A stretch of 64,000 bases of DNA from Vibrio genomosp. F10 str. ZF-129. Its GTDB lineage: Bacteria > Pseudomonadota > Gammaproteobacteria > Enterobacterales > Vibrionaceae. The stretch's first letter is position 1, and every line of letters begins with the position of its first letter. Position numbers and translations under genes: made by a program. This document shows, in pieces, positions 1 to 8,579 of the stretch. The DNA lies in the NCBI RefSeq assembly GCF_000287055.2, contig NZ_AJYQ02000103.1, positions 1 to 64,000 of the forward strand, written 5' to 3'. Below the pieces are notes generated by a model. It worked only from the letters and a program-made list of their open reading frames with translations. It was not told the origin of the DNA and made no database searches.

Positions 1-23
1 AGTCGAAAGACTTGGGCTTTTTT
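1..23 (+). terminator. 3' part of a terminator cut by the window edge
   Basis: AGTC-GAAA-GACT forms a short stem with a tetraloop. It is followed by TGGGC and a run of six T. The 3' arm reads on as GACTTGGGC, so the matching 5' arm GCCCA probably lies just outside the window. This is inferred to be the terminator of an upstream gene that is not included. Confidence 0.55.
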
Positions 24-187
24 ACGTTTGGATAAGATCAAAATTCTCAAAATCCAGTGTCGATATCTTCTATTTTTCGTTCTGATTTTTATTACTTATG
101 CCTCTTAGCTGATATTGCAGCATGACATCAAATCGATAAAACGCCCTTTGGAGATAAATCTATTCGAAGACCCGTTCTTTATTGTTT

Positions 188-203
188 AGACGTCTAGACA
201 GCT
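188..203 (+). promoter_or_regulatory. MetJ operator (two tandem met boxes) upstream of metH
   Basis: Two adjacent 8-bp boxes are present: AGACGTCT (188-195, a perfect match to the met box consensus) and AGACAGCT (196-203, 6 of 8). MetJ with S-adenosylmethionine binds tandem met boxes cooperatively. The boxes end 4 bp before a possible -35 hexamer and about 50 bp before the metH start, which fits repression of metH by MetJ. Confidence 0.7.
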
Positions 204-206
204 GAA

Positions 207-234
207 TAGACTGTGGTAGGATGTAAGGTATAAA
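207..234 (+). promoter_or_regulatory. candidate sigma-70 promoter of metH
   Basis: TAGACT (207-212) and TATAAA (229-234) are 16 bp apart, each 4-5 of 6 to consensus. The promoter lies immediately after the MetJ boxes and just before a GAGG ribosome binding site. Inferred from position and motif only. Confidence 0.45.
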
Positions 235-253
235 AAAGGAATGAGGCTGTATT

Positions 254-3200
254 GTGGGAAGTAATGTAAAGCAACAGATTGAAGCACAATTAAAGGAAAG
301 AATCTTACTTATCGACGGTGGCATGGGCACCATGATTCAAGATTTTAAGCTTGAAGAAAAGGATTATCGCGGTGAACGGTTTTCTCACTGGCATTGTGAT
401 CTTAAGGGAAATAATGACCTATTAGTTCTTTCTCAGCCTCAAATCATTGAAGATATTCATAGCCAGTATCTAGAAGCTGGCGCTGATATCCTTGAGACGA
501 ATACATTCAATGCAACCACAATCGCAATGGCTGACTACGAGATGGAAAGCCTGAGTGAAGAGATTAACTTTGAAGCGGCTAAGCTCGCTAGAAAGGTTGC
601 TGATGAGTGGACTCAAAAAACACCACATAAGCCAAGATATGTTGCCGGCGTTTTAGGTCCAACAAACCGAACTTGCACTATTTCACCCGATGTTAATGAT
701 CCCGGATTTCGTAACGTAACCTTTGATGAGCTTGTCGAGGCTTACTCTGAATCGACACGCGCTTTGATCAGAGGCGGTTCAGATCTGATTTTGATTGAAA
801 CGATCTTTGATACGTTGAATGCCAAAGCGTGTTCATTTGCCGTTGAATCGGTTTTTGAAGAAATGGGCATCACTTTACCTGTTATGATTTCAGGCACCAT
901 AACGGATGCTTCTGGGCGTACCCTTTCTGGGCAGACAACGGAAGCTTTCTATAACGCCTTGCGCCACGTAAAACCTATTTCGTTTGGTTTGAACTGTGCG
1001 TTAGGTCCAGACGAATTACGTGAGTATGTCAGTGAGTTGTCACGTATTTCAGAATGCAGCGTCTCAGCACACCCTAATGCTGGTCTACCTAACGCGTTCG
1101 GTGAGTATGACCTATCTCCAGAAGATATGGCTGAACACGTAAAAGAGTGGGCTGAAAGTGGGTTCTTGAATCTTATTGGTGGCTGTTGCGGTACAACACC
1201 TGAACATATTCGACAAATGGCTGAAGCGGTCGAAGGTGTTACTCCTCGTCAGTTACCAGATATTCCAGTGGCGTGCCGTCTTTCTGGTTTAGAGCCTTTA
1301 ACCATCTCTAAAGAATCTCTATTTGTTAATGTTGGTGAGCGAACTAATGTCACAGGTTCTGCGAGGTTTAAGCGCCTAATAAAAGAAGAACTCTACGACG
1401 AAGCGTTGAGCGTTGCCCGCGAGCAAGTGGAGAACGGTGCTCAGATCATTGATATAAACATGGATGAAGGCATGCTGGATGCAGAAGCGTGTATGATTCG
1501 TTTCCTTAATTTATGTGCATCGGAGCCAGAGATCTCGAAAGTACCGGTGATGGTCGATTCCTCAAAGTGGGAAGTCATTGAAGCGGGCCTTAAGTGTATT
1601 CAAGGTAAGGGTATTGTTAACTCTATTTCTTTAAAAGAAGGTAAAGAGAAGTTCATAGAGCAAGCTAAATTAGTCCGACGATATGGCGCCGCGGTTATTG
1701 TGATGGCGTTTGATGAAGTAGGCCAAGCTGATACACGTGAACGAAAAGTAGAAATATGTACTAACGCCTATAATATTTTGGTCGATGAGGTGGGCTTCCC
1801 ACCTGAAGATATTATTTTTGATCCCAACATATTCGCCGTGGCAACTGGGATTGACGAGCATAACAATTATGCTGTCGACTTTATTGAAGCAGTAGCCGAT
1901 ATTAAGCAAAACCTGCCTCATGCGATGATTTCTGGTGGTGTCTCTAACGTGTCTTTCTCTTTCCGAGGCAACAACTACGTTCGGGAAGCGATTCACGCGG
2001 TATTCCTCTACCATTGTTTTAAGCATGGAATGGATATGGGGATCGTTAACGCGGGTCAATTGGAGATATACGATAACGTTCCAGAAGACTTACGCGAAGC
2101 GGTAGAAGATGTCGTTCTTAACCGCCGCGATGATTCGACCGAACGTCTGCTTGATATGGCCACGGAATATTTAGAACGGGCGGTCGGTAAAGTCGAAGAT
2201 AAGTCCGCCCTCGAATGGCGAACATGGCCGGTAGAGAAACGGTTAGAGCATTCCCTTGTTAAAGGCATTACGGATTTCATCGTTGAAGATACCGAAGAAG
2301 CCCGTTTGAATGCGGCGCGTCCAATTGAGGTGATTGAAGGTCCCTTGATGGATGGTATGAATGTTGTCGGTGATTTATTTGGTGAAGGTAAAATGTTCCT
2401 TCCTCAGGTTGTTAAGTCTGCAAGGGTAATGAAGCAAGCTGTTGCTCATCTAGAGCCATTTATTAATGCAACTAAAGATGTTGGCGCGACTAACGGTAAA
2501 ATTTTATTGGCCACCGTCAAAGGGGATGTTCACGATATCGGTAAGAACATAGTCGGTGTTGTTCTCCAGTGTAATAACTATGACATTATCGATTTGGGTG
2601 TAATGGTTTCTTGCGAAAAAATCTTAAAAGTCGCAAAAGAAGAAAACGTTGATATTATTGGCCTATCTGGGTTAATCACCCCGTCTTTGGATGAAATGGT
2701 TCATGTCGCCAAAGAAATGGAGCGTCAAGGATTTGATATTCCGCTTCTTATTGGTGGTGCGACAACCTCTAAAGCCCATACTGCGGTGAAAATTGAACAA
2801 AATTATTCTCAACCCGTGGTTTATGTAAATAATGCATCCCGTGCTGTCGGTGTTTGTACATCGTTACTGTCCGATGAATTAAAACCAGCATTTACAGAAA
2901 AGCTGGATTTGGATTATGAACGTGTCCGTGATCAACATGCTCGTAAAACCCCCCGCACTAAGCCAGTGACGTTAGAAAAAGCTCGCCAAAACAAGGTTGA
3001 TATCGATTGGGCTGCTTACACACCACCCGCACCAGCAAAGCCGGGTATTCATATTTTCAAAGATTTTGATGTGTCGGTTCTACGTCAGTACATCGATTGG
3101 ACTCCGTTTTTCATGACTTGGACATTAATGGGGAAATACCCTGCCATTTTAGACCATGAAGAAGTCGGTGAAGAGGCTAGACGCCTTTTCAAAGATGCGA

Positions 3201-3931
3201 ATGACTTACTCGATCGCGTTGAGAAAGAGAAGCTTCTTGAAGCGAGAGGGATGTGCGGTTTGTTCCCTGCGAACAGTGTTGGTGACGATATTGAAGTGTA
3301 CACCGATGAATCTCGCACAGAGGTTCTTAAGGTATTGCATAATCTACGTCAGCAAACGGATAAGCCGAAAGGTTTTAATTATTGCTTATCTGATTACATT
3401 GCACCCAAAGAGAGCGGCAAAGCGGATTGGATTGGCGGTTTTGCTGTAACCGGTGGTATTGGCGAAAGAGAATTAGCTGATGCATACAAAGCGGCGGGTG
3501 ATGATTACAACGCGATCATGATTCAAGCTGTGGCTGATCGTCTTGCGGAAGCCTTTGCTGAATATTTGCATAAAGAAGTACGTAAAGAAATTTGGGGATA
3601 CGCTCCAGGTGAAGACCTAAGTAATGACGATCTGATCCGCGAAAAGTATCAAGGAATTCGTCCTGCACCCGGTTATCCGGCGTGTCCAGAACATACCGAA
3701 AAAGGGACGTTATGGGAGATGATGAATGTTGAAGAAGCGATCGATATGTCATTGACCAGCAGTTATGCTATGTGGCCAGGCGCCTCAGTATCAGGTATGT
3801 ACTTTTCTCATCCTGATTGTCGATATTTTGCCATTGCTCAAATTCAACAAGATCAGGTTGAAAGTTATGCCGAGCGTAAAGGCTGGGACATATTGGAAGC
3901 AGAAAAATGGTTGGGACCTAATATCAACTAA
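254..3931 (+). CDS. metH: cobalamin-dependent methionine synthase
   Basis: Transfers the methyl group of 5-methyltetrahydrofolate to homocysteine through methylcobalamin, the last step of methionine synthesis (EC 2.1.1.13), in the cytoplasm. It has 1225 residues, against 1227 in E. coli. Module order is clear. The homocysteine domain has the zinc ligands C248, C311 and C312 (the latter two in [10 protein letters not shown]). A pterin-binding domain follows at about 350-620. The B12 domain has DVHDIGKN with the cobalt-ligand histidine at about residue 760. The C-terminal activation domain covers about 900-1225. The start is GTG at 254, with GAGG spaced about 7 nt upstream. Two met boxes precede the gene, and no cobalamin riboswitch was recognised in the short leader. 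Confidence 0.98.
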   Translation: MGSNVKQQIEAQLKERILLIDGGMGTMIQDFKLEEKDYRGERFSHWHCDLKGNNDLLVLSQPQIIEDIHSQYLEAGADILETNTFNATTIAMADYEMESLSEEINFEAAKLARKVADEWTQKTPHKPRYVAGVLGPTNRTCTISPDVNDPGFRNVTFDELVEAYSESTRALIRGGSDLILIETIFDTLNAKACSFAVESVFEEMGITLPVMISGTITDASGRTLSGQTTEAFYNALRHVKPISFGLNCALGPDELREYVSELSRISECSVSAHPNAGLPNAFGEYDLSPEDMAEHVKEWAESGFLNLIGGCCGTTPEHIRQMAEAVEGVTPRQLPDIPVACRLSGLEPLTISKESLFVNVGERTNVTGSARFKRLIKEELYDEALSVAREQVENGAQIIDINMDEGMLDAEACMIRFLNLCASEPEISKVPVMVDSSKWEVIEAGLKCIQGKGIVNSISLKEGKEKFIEQAKLVRRYGAAVIVMAFDEVGQADTRERKVEICTNAYNILVDEVGFPPEDIIFDPNIFAVATGIDEHNNYAVDFIEAVADIKQNLPHAMISGGVSNVSFSFRGNNYVREAIHAVFLYHCFKHGMDMGIVNAGQLEIYDNVPEDLREAVEDVVLNRRDDSTERLLDMATEYLERAVGKVEDKSALEWRTWPVEKRLEHSLVKGITDFIVEDTEEARLNAARPIEVIEGPLMDGMNVVGDLFGEGKMFLPQVVKSARVMKQAVAHLEPFINATKDVGATNGKILLATVKGDVHDIGKNIVGVVLQCNNYDIIDLGVMVSCEKILKVAKEENVDIIGLSGLITPSLDEMVHVAKEMERQGFDIPLLIGGATTSKAHTAVKIEQNYSQPVVYVNNASRAVGVCTSLLSDELKPAFTEKLDLDYERVRDQHARKTPRTKPVTLEKARQNKVDIDWAAYTPPAPAKPGIHIFKDFDVSVLRQYIDWTPFFMTWTLMGKYPAILDHEEVGEEARRLFKDANDLLDRVEKEKLLEARGMCGLFPANSVGDDIEVYTDESRTEVLKVLHNLRQQTDKPKGFNYCLSDYIAPKESGKADWIGGFAVTGGIGERELADAYKAAGDDYNAIMIQAVADRLAEAFAEYLHKEVRKEIWGYAPGEDLSNDDLIREKYQGIRPAPGYPACPEHTEKGTLWEMMNVEEAIDMSLTSSYAMWPGASVSGMYFSHPDCRYFAIAQIQQDQVESYAERKGWDILEAEKWLGPNIN

Positions 3932-3962
3932 TGCTCTTGTCGTAACCTAGGACATCAAAAGA

Positions 3963-3989
3963 AAAGAGCTGCCTATTAGGCAGCTCTTT
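3963..3989. terminator. bidirectional terminator between metH and the antiporter gene
   Basis: A 12-bp perfect stem (AAAGAGCTGCCT / AGGCAGCTCTTT) has a 3-nt loop at 3975-3977. A-rich and T-rich sides let it work in both directions. It sits between convergent metH and the antiporter gene. Confidence 0.85.
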
Positions 3990-4032
3990 GTATATCGACG
4001 ACTTTATACATAGAGGTTATGGAGAAGCTGAC

Positions 4033-5352
4033 TTATTCTATAGTGCCAGTGCCAGTGCCAGTGCCAGTGCCAGAGGAGGTGTCTTGTTCCGCTTGTTTGG
4101 CTTTCTCAATCATGGGCGTAATCGTAGAGCCCTGGATCAAAATGGAGAAAACAACAACCGAATAAGTCATGACCAAAATGATTTCTTTCACATCAATCAG
4201 CTTGTCAGGTATCACCCAAATCCCAGAAGGAATAGAAAGAGCCATTGCTAAAGCTAACCCACCTCGCAGTCCTCCCCAAGTGAGTATTCTCACTGACCAA
4301 GGATTGTAACTTCGAAAACGTTGGAAGCCGAGATAGGAAACAAAAACACTGAAGTAACGAGCGAACAGCACCAATGGAATTGAGAACGCCATTAAAATCC
4401 AATCTTCTTGGTGGAATTTAAAAAGTAGCATCGACATGCCAATCAAGAGGAATAAAATGCCATTTAAGAACTCATCGACGAGTTCCCAAAAATGATCTAA
4501 GTGCTCTTCACTCTCTTTTGAGAATCCGGTAAAACGAGTCCAGTTGCCAATCATGATACCCGATACCACCATAGATAAAGGCCCTGAGACATGAATGATA
4601 TCCGCAAAGACGTACCCTGCAGTTGGGATTCCGATGGTCAGTAATAATTCCATGGAATGGTCGTCAGTGGCACTGATTAAGTAATGAAAAAGAAGGCCGA
4701 GAACAAAGCCATATACAATTCCTCCAAGAGCCTCTTGGGCAAACAATAAGCTGACACTTCCGATAGTTGGTGTTTCTGTCCCAAACGCGATAGTAAAAAT
4801 AGTGACGAAAATCACCAAACCAAAGCCGTCATTAAATAAAGACTCACCTTCTATTTGTGTAGAGATTCGTTTAGGCGCATCAAGTTTTTTTACAATCGCC
4901 AACACAGCAATCGGGTCTGTTGGGGAGATGAGTGAACCAAACAACAAGCAATAGACAAAATCAAAGGGAATGCCAATCAGTTGACAGAACCCATACAAGA
5001 TACCACCAATGAGAAACGTCGAAATCAATGTCGCCCCTAGTGCTAAAGCGGTAATTTCCCATTTTTGGTCTTTCAGGTTTGGCAGCTTAATTCCTAGGCC
5101 ACCACCGAATAACAGAAACCCAAGAATGCCTTTTAGGAGAAAGTCTTCAAAGTTGATACTTGCAATGGTGGTCGTCGCGATGTCTGTCAATTGAAACCAG
5201 TTATTTTGACCCACTATTAAAATAGCCAATGACAGCACCATTGCTCCTGCTGTAATCGCAATGGTGGTTTGCATCTTTACGATTTTATTGTTGAGAAACG
5301 CAATCAGCATTGCTGCTGCTGAGAGAAAGCAAAGTGTGTAGTAGATGGACAT
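4033..5352 (-). CDS. CPA1-family cation/proton antiporter (NhaP-like)
   Basis: An inner-membrane exchanger, probably trading Na+ or K+ for H+; the ion cannot be told from sequence. The 439 residues consist of about 12 hydrophobic segments. The family motifs SLISPTDPIAVLAI and GESLFNDGFGLVIF, in the ion-binding region of Na_H_Exchanger proteins, are intact. The C-terminus is short and cytosolic, ending in a Gly-Thr repeat encoded by the hexanucleotide array. I chose ATG at 5352 (protein starting MSIYYTLCFL). A TTG 63 nt further upstream gives a longer frame but has no ribosome binding site. The gene faces metH and is followed upstream by lysC on the same strand, 250 bp away, with a terminator between. 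Confidence 0.88.
   Translation of the reverse strand: MSIYYTLCFLSAAAMLIAFLNNKIVKMQTTIAITAGAMVLSLAILIVGQNNWFQLTDIATTTIASINFEDFLLKGILGFLLFGGGLGIKLPNLKDQKWEITALALGATLISTFLIGGILYGFCQLIGIPFDFVYCLLFGSLISPTDPIAVLAIVKKLDAPKRISTQIEGESLFNDGFGLVIFVTIFTIAFGTETPTIGSVSLLFAQEALGGIVYGFVLGLLFHYLISATDDHSMELLLTIGIPTAGYVFADIIHVSGPLSMVVSGIMIGNWTRFTGFSKESEEHLDHFWELVDEFLNGILFLLIGMSMLLFKFHQEDWILMAFSIPLVLFARYFSVFVSYLGFQRFRSYNPWSVRILTWGGLRGGLALAMALSIPSGIWVIPDKLIDVKEIILVMTYSVVVFSILIQGSTITPMIEKAKQAEQDTSSGTGTGTGTGTIE
4042..4073. repeat. hexanucleotide tandem repeat (AGTGCC)5
   Basis: Five perfect copies of AGTGCC plus a partial sixth. They lie inside the last codons of the antiporter gene on the minus strand, where they encode five Gly-Thr pairs just before the terminal Ile-Glu. 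A 6-bp unit changes length in frame, so copy-number change would alter the tail length without breaking the protein. Confidence 0.9.
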
Positions 5353-5566
5353 TGGCTCATGACTTTGTAACAAAATATGTCGTGAAATTTTCAACGCTGC
5401 TAGCTTAAATAGCAATCATTATTTGTCATGTTTGCGTGAGTAAGTAAACTATCTAGATAGGGGATAGTCAGAAATAAAAAGTAGATTGATTCTGATGGTG
5501 GCTAGCGGAAGTAATGTGTTTTGTGGTTTGTATTACGAAGGATTTGTAGAATGAATGACTAGAAAT

Positions 5567-5594
5567 GCAGGGCTACCATGATGAGCAGCCCTGC
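5567..5594 (-). terminator. terminator of lysC
   Basis: An 8-bp GC-rich stem (GCAGGGCT / AGCCCTGC) with a 12-nt loop lies just after the lysC stop. On the minus strand it is followed by ATTTCT. The T-tract is weak. Confidence 0.6.
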
Positions 5595-5601
5595 GTTGTC
5601 G

Positions 5602-6951
5602 TTATTCAAACAATTCAGTGTGAAGCTTTTGAATAGCCGATTTAGAATCAGCTTCATTGAGTAAGAAACATAGGTTATGAGCGCTTGCACCATAACAAAT
5701 CATACGTAAATTGAAGTCTTCTAGCGTGCCAAAGACCTGCTTTGCGTAGCCTTTACTTCCACTCATGTTATTGCCGATTAAGGCCACCAAGCAAAGACCA
5801 TGTTCGACTTCCACATGACATAATTCTTCCAGTTCAATTCGTGCCTGCTCAGGAAGTTGTGGTGCGCCGCCTGATGTGTCTGTTTGATCTAATGTTAATG
5901 AAACACTGATTTCTGACGTTGTGATCAAATCGACGGATATCTTATGCTTAGCCAGAATTTCAAACACCTTGGCAAGGAAACCATACGCATGAAACATATT
6001 GGCGCTACGAAGGGTAACCATTGTTTGGTTGGTTCGTAAGGCCAATGCACGAAACAGTGGAGAAGACTCTGCGTGGTGACGAATCCACGTGCCACCACGT
6101 TCTGGTTCTTTGGACGATCCCACAAATACTGGGATGTCATGGCGAAGCGCGGGAACTAACGTCGATGGGTGAAGGATTTTCGCACCGAAGTTCGCCATTT
6201 CTGAAGCTTCGCTAAAGCTAATTTCAGGAATCGGTGAAGCTTTAGGTGCAATTCGAGGGTCTGTGGTATAGATACCAGGAACATCTGTCCATATTGCGAG
6301 GCCCGAAGCTTCAACACTTTCAGCGATCAGGGCTGCGCTGTAATCACTGCCTCCGCGGCCTAGTGTTGTCGTATTGCCATCGGCATCTGAACCGATAAAC
6401 CCTTGGGTAATAACAACGTGTTCTTGGCAAAGTGGCGCTAATTTATCTTTCGCTAATGCAGAGGTCTCTTCCAGTTGCGGTTCAGCACGGCCAAAGGTTC
6501 CATCTGTTCTCAGTATTTCTCTAATATCAAAGCGAACAGCATTAATACCGCGCTCTCTCATCACCCGAGTCAGGATGTAAGTTGACATTAATTCACCACA
6601 CGCCACCAAATGGTCAGTTAGCTTGGTACTAGCCTGAATGGAAGCGGCTTCAGCCAGGTTTGCTACCGTCTCTAAGATTGCATTCACCTCAGATGCCGTC
6701 TCTGCCCCGTCACTTAGGCTGGATATAATCGAATCGTGGATGGTGGCAATGTTTTGTAAAATGTCACTGCGTCGTTCTTGGTCTGAAACACCGTTGGCGA
6801 GTTCAACAAGTAAATTAGTGACTCCAGAGCATGCGCTGCTAACGACAAGCTTAGTTTCTGGATTGTTTTCGATAATAGCAGCACAACGGCTCATCGCTTC
6901 AAAGTTGGCTACGCTGGTCCCACCAAATTTGGCGACATTGAATGCGCTCAC
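5602..6951 (-). CDS. lysC: lysine-sensitive aspartokinase III
   Basis: Phosphorylates aspartate at the entry of the lysine/threonine/methionine/diaminopimelate pathway (EC 2.7.2.4). The start is GTG at 6951, with AGGAG 7 nt upstream, giving 449 residues, the same as E. coli LysC. The longer frame to 7044 starts inside the leader terminator and is rejected. The N-terminal VAKFGGTSV kinase motif is present, with GRGGSDYSAALIAE in the catalytic domain. The C-terminal third, after about residue 300, holds the paired ACT domains that bind lysine. Transcription is controlled by a lysine riboswitch in the leader, so both enzyme and mRNA should respond to lysine. Confidence 0.96.
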   Translation of the reverse strand: MSAFNVAKFGGTSVANFEAMSRCAAIIENNPETKLVVSSACSGVTNLLVELANGVSDQERRSDILQNIATIHDSIISSLSDGAETASEVNAILETVANLAEAASIQASTKLTDHLVACGELMSTYILTRVMRERGINAVRFDIREILRTDGTFGRAEPQLEETSALAKDKLAPLCQEHVVITQGFIGSDADGNTTTLGRGGSDYSAALIAESVEASGLAIWTDVPGIYTTDPRIAPKASPIPEISFSEASEMANFGAKILHPSTLVPALRHDIPVFVGSSKEPERGGTWIRHHAESSPLFRALALRTNQTMVTLRSANMFHAYGFLAKVFEILAKHKISVDLITTSEISVSLTLDQTDTSGGAPQLPEQARIELEELCHVEVEHGLCLVALIGNNMSGSKGYAKQVFGTLEDFNLRMICYGASAHNLCFLLNEADSKSAIQKLHTELFE

Positions 6952-7030
6952 AGCATTTCTCCTACAACGGGTAAAAAATAAACAGGTTGATAATAACCTA
7001 ATGTTCTTTAGCGAAGAGAATCGTTGAGCG

Positions 7031-7062
7031 AAAAAGAGGTGCATATAGATAGATTGACCTCA
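7031..7062 (-). terminator. riboswitch-controlled terminator in the lysC leader
   Basis: On the minus strand, GAGGT (complement of 7057-7061) pairs with ACCTC (complement of 7036-7040) and runs into TTTTT. Its 5' arm abuts the 3' strand of riboswitch stem P1 (complement of 7061-7066) and shares a base with it. This is the usual geometry by which ligand binding favours termination. Confidence 0.7.
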
Positions 7063-7228
7063 GAAGCTCATCACTAGGCGGTGCTAGTGACAGTTAAGGG
7101 GATTCAGCCCACTTAACCGATAAACATAACCCTTACATTACGTTTACCTCGGCACTGCTCCCCATTGATATATTGTATTGGAATTAAGGTTCCACCATAT
7201 ATCTGCCTGGGCAGTGCTCCTCTTCTGC
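7061..7228 (-). ncRNA. lysine riboswitch (L box)
   Basis: About 168 nt on the minus strand, upstream of lysC. Closing stem P1 is CAGAAG (complement of 7223-7228) with CTTCTG (complement of 7061-7066). Conserved internal blocks of the L box are readable: AGAGGAGCACTGCC near the 5' side, GGGAGCAGTGCCGAGG in the middle, and GGGCTGAATCCCC with TGTCACTAGCACC near the 3' side. The block order and the downstream lysC match the E. coli lysC leader. Lysine binding is expected to stabilise P1 and allow the following terminator to form. Confidence 0.93.
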
Positions 7229-7241
7229 ATAAAGCTCGTTC

Positions 7242-7270
7242 ATTGAACGGTTTTGTCGGTTGAATGTCAA
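7242..7270 (-). promoter_or_regulatory. sigma-70 promoter of lysC leader RNA
   Basis: On the minus strand a perfect TTGACA (complement of 7265-7270) and TTCAAT (complement of 7242-7247) are 17 bp apart. This would start RNA near 7234, just before the riboswitch stem P1 at 7228. Confidence 0.65.
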
Positions 7271-7301
7271 TGGATATTTGTTACCACGAATTAATTACAA
7301 A

Positions 7302-7321
7302 GTGTGATCATCAATTCACAC
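7302..7321. promoter_or_regulatory. inverted repeat GTGTGA-N8-TCACAC, CRP-like
   Basis: Perfect 6-bp arms are separated by 8 bp, between the divergent lysC and aminotransferase genes. The arms match CRP half sites, but the classical spacer is 6 bp. It could be a variant CRP site or the site of another regulator. Confidence 0.4.
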
Positions 7322-7399
7322 TAGACTTACGCCGCATTGATAGCTCTGGGGATTTGATCTAGTGTAGTTACTCAAACCATCGTGTAATAAGGAGCATGC

Positions 7400-8521
7400 A
7401 TGCCAATTCAAAGTTTTATCCCCCCTCAACGGATACTTATGGGGCCTGGACCATCTGATATTTCTCCCCAAGTATTGCAAGCTTTAAGTCGCCCAATTGT
7501 TGGCCATTTAGACCCGTTATTTATTGGCATGATGGACGAAGTGAAACAGCTACTTAAGTACGCTTTCCAGACAGATAATGAGTTTACGATTGCCGTTTCT
7601 GCTCCTGGTAGCGCAGGCATGGAAGCGTGTTTTGTTAACCTTATTGAGCCAGGAGAGAAAGTCATCGTTTGCCGCAATGGGGTTTTTGGTGAGCGAATGC
7701 GAGAGAATGTCACACGTGCAGGTGCCAAAGCCATCGTTGTGGACGACGAATGGGGTGCCCCTGTCAGCACAGATAAAGTAGAGCAAGCGTTTAAAGAGAA
7801 TCCTGATGCCAAAATATTGGCTTTTGTTCATGCGGAAACGTCTACTGGCGCGCTTTCTGATGCGCAGGCATTGAGTCAAATTGCGAAACAGTATCATGCT
7901 CTTACTATTGTCGATGCCGTCACCTCGTTGGGTGGGGTGCCATTGAAAGTCGATGAATGGGAACTCGATGCAGTTTATTCGGGAAGCCAAAAGTGCCTAT
8001 CTTGCGTGCCAGGGTTATCCCCGTTAACTCTTTCACCTAAAGCTATCGAGAAAATTAATGCTCGTACGACGCCGGTTCAAAGCTGGTTCCTTGACCAGAG
8101 TCTCGTTCTGGGATATTGGAGTGGAGAGGGCAAGCGAAGCTACCATCATACAGCACCCGTCAACAGCCTCTATGCATTACACGAGTCGTTATTGATGCTC
8201 AAACGTGAAGGGTTAGAAAATGCCTGGCAACGACATAAAGAGATGCATGCGAAATTAAAAGTGGGATTAGAAAAGCTTGGCTTCACATTTGTCGTTAATG
8301 AAGACTCTCGACTTCCTCAGCTTAATGCGATTTATATTCCAGACGGGGTAGATGATGCGCAAGTTAGGTCAACCTTGCTTGAAAAGTATAATCTTGAAAT
8401 AGGAGCGGGATTAGGGAGTTTAGCGGGTAAAGCCTGGCGGATTGGTTTAATGGGGTATGCTGCTAGAAATGAGAATGTTTCTTTATGTTTACGAGCATTG
8501 GAAGAAACACTGCATCAGTAA
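7400..8521 (+). CDS. class V aminotransferase (alanine/serine-glyoxylate type)
   Basis: A 373-residue PLP enzyme of the alanine-glyoxylate / serine-pyruvate aminotransferase group. It probably transfers an amino group to glyoxylate or pyruvate; the exact substrates are not shown by sequence. The fold-type I landmarks are visible: MGPGPSD near the N-terminus, the cofactor aspartate in TIVDAVTSLGG (about 170-179), and the Schiff-base lysine K198 in SGSQKCLS. A strong site (AAGGAG, 5 nt spacing) sets the ATG at 7400. It is divergent from lysC and convergent with the pglL-like gene. No partner gene adjoins it that would fix the pathway. Confidence 0.88.
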   Translation: MPIQSFIPPQRILMGPGPSDISPQVLQALSRPIVGHLDPLFIGMMDEVKQLLKYAFQTDNEFTIAVSAPGSAGMEACFVNLIEPGEKVIVCRNGVFGERMRENVTRAGAKAIVVDDEWGAPVSTDKVEQAFKENPDAKILAFVHAETSTGALSDAQALSQIAKQYHALTIVDAVTSLGGVPLKVDEWELDAVYSGSQKCLSCVPGLSPLTLSPKAIEKINARTTPVQSWFLDQSLVLGYWSGEGKRSYHHTAPVNSLYALHESLLMLKREGLENAWQRHKEMHAKLKVGLEKLGFTFVVNEDSRLPQLNAIYIPDGVDDAQVRSTLLEKYNLEIGAGLGSLAGKAWRIGLMGYAARNENVSLCLRALEETLHQ

Positions 8522-8549
8522 CGATCATTTGCAATCGTAGTCTACATTG

Positions 8550-8575
8550 ATAAAGGGGCATTCTAGCCCCTTTAT
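8550..8575. terminator. bidirectional terminator after the aminotransferase gene
   Basis: A 10-bp perfect stem ATAAAGGGGC / GCCCCTTTAT has a 6-nt loop and is followed by GGTTTTATT. It ends 5 bp before the stop of the convergent pglL-like gene. Confidence 0.8.
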
Positions 8576-8579
8576 GGTT

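Noticed and set aside
1670..2059. 129-residue open frame opposite metH
   Set aside because: Antisense to the pterin domain of metH; no ribosome site or recognisable domain.
6638..7027. 129-residue open frame opposite lysC
   Set aside because: It overlaps the conserved lysC coding strand and its leader. It has no ribosome site or family resemblance. It is a shadow of the real gene.
6952..7044. N-terminal extension of lysC
   Set aside because: It would begin inside the riboswitch terminator. The GTG at 6951 has an ideal AGGAG site and gives the family length.
7426..7990. Two minus-strand open frames opposite the aminotransferase gene
   Set aside because: They overlap each other and a clear PLP enzyme; no coding signs.
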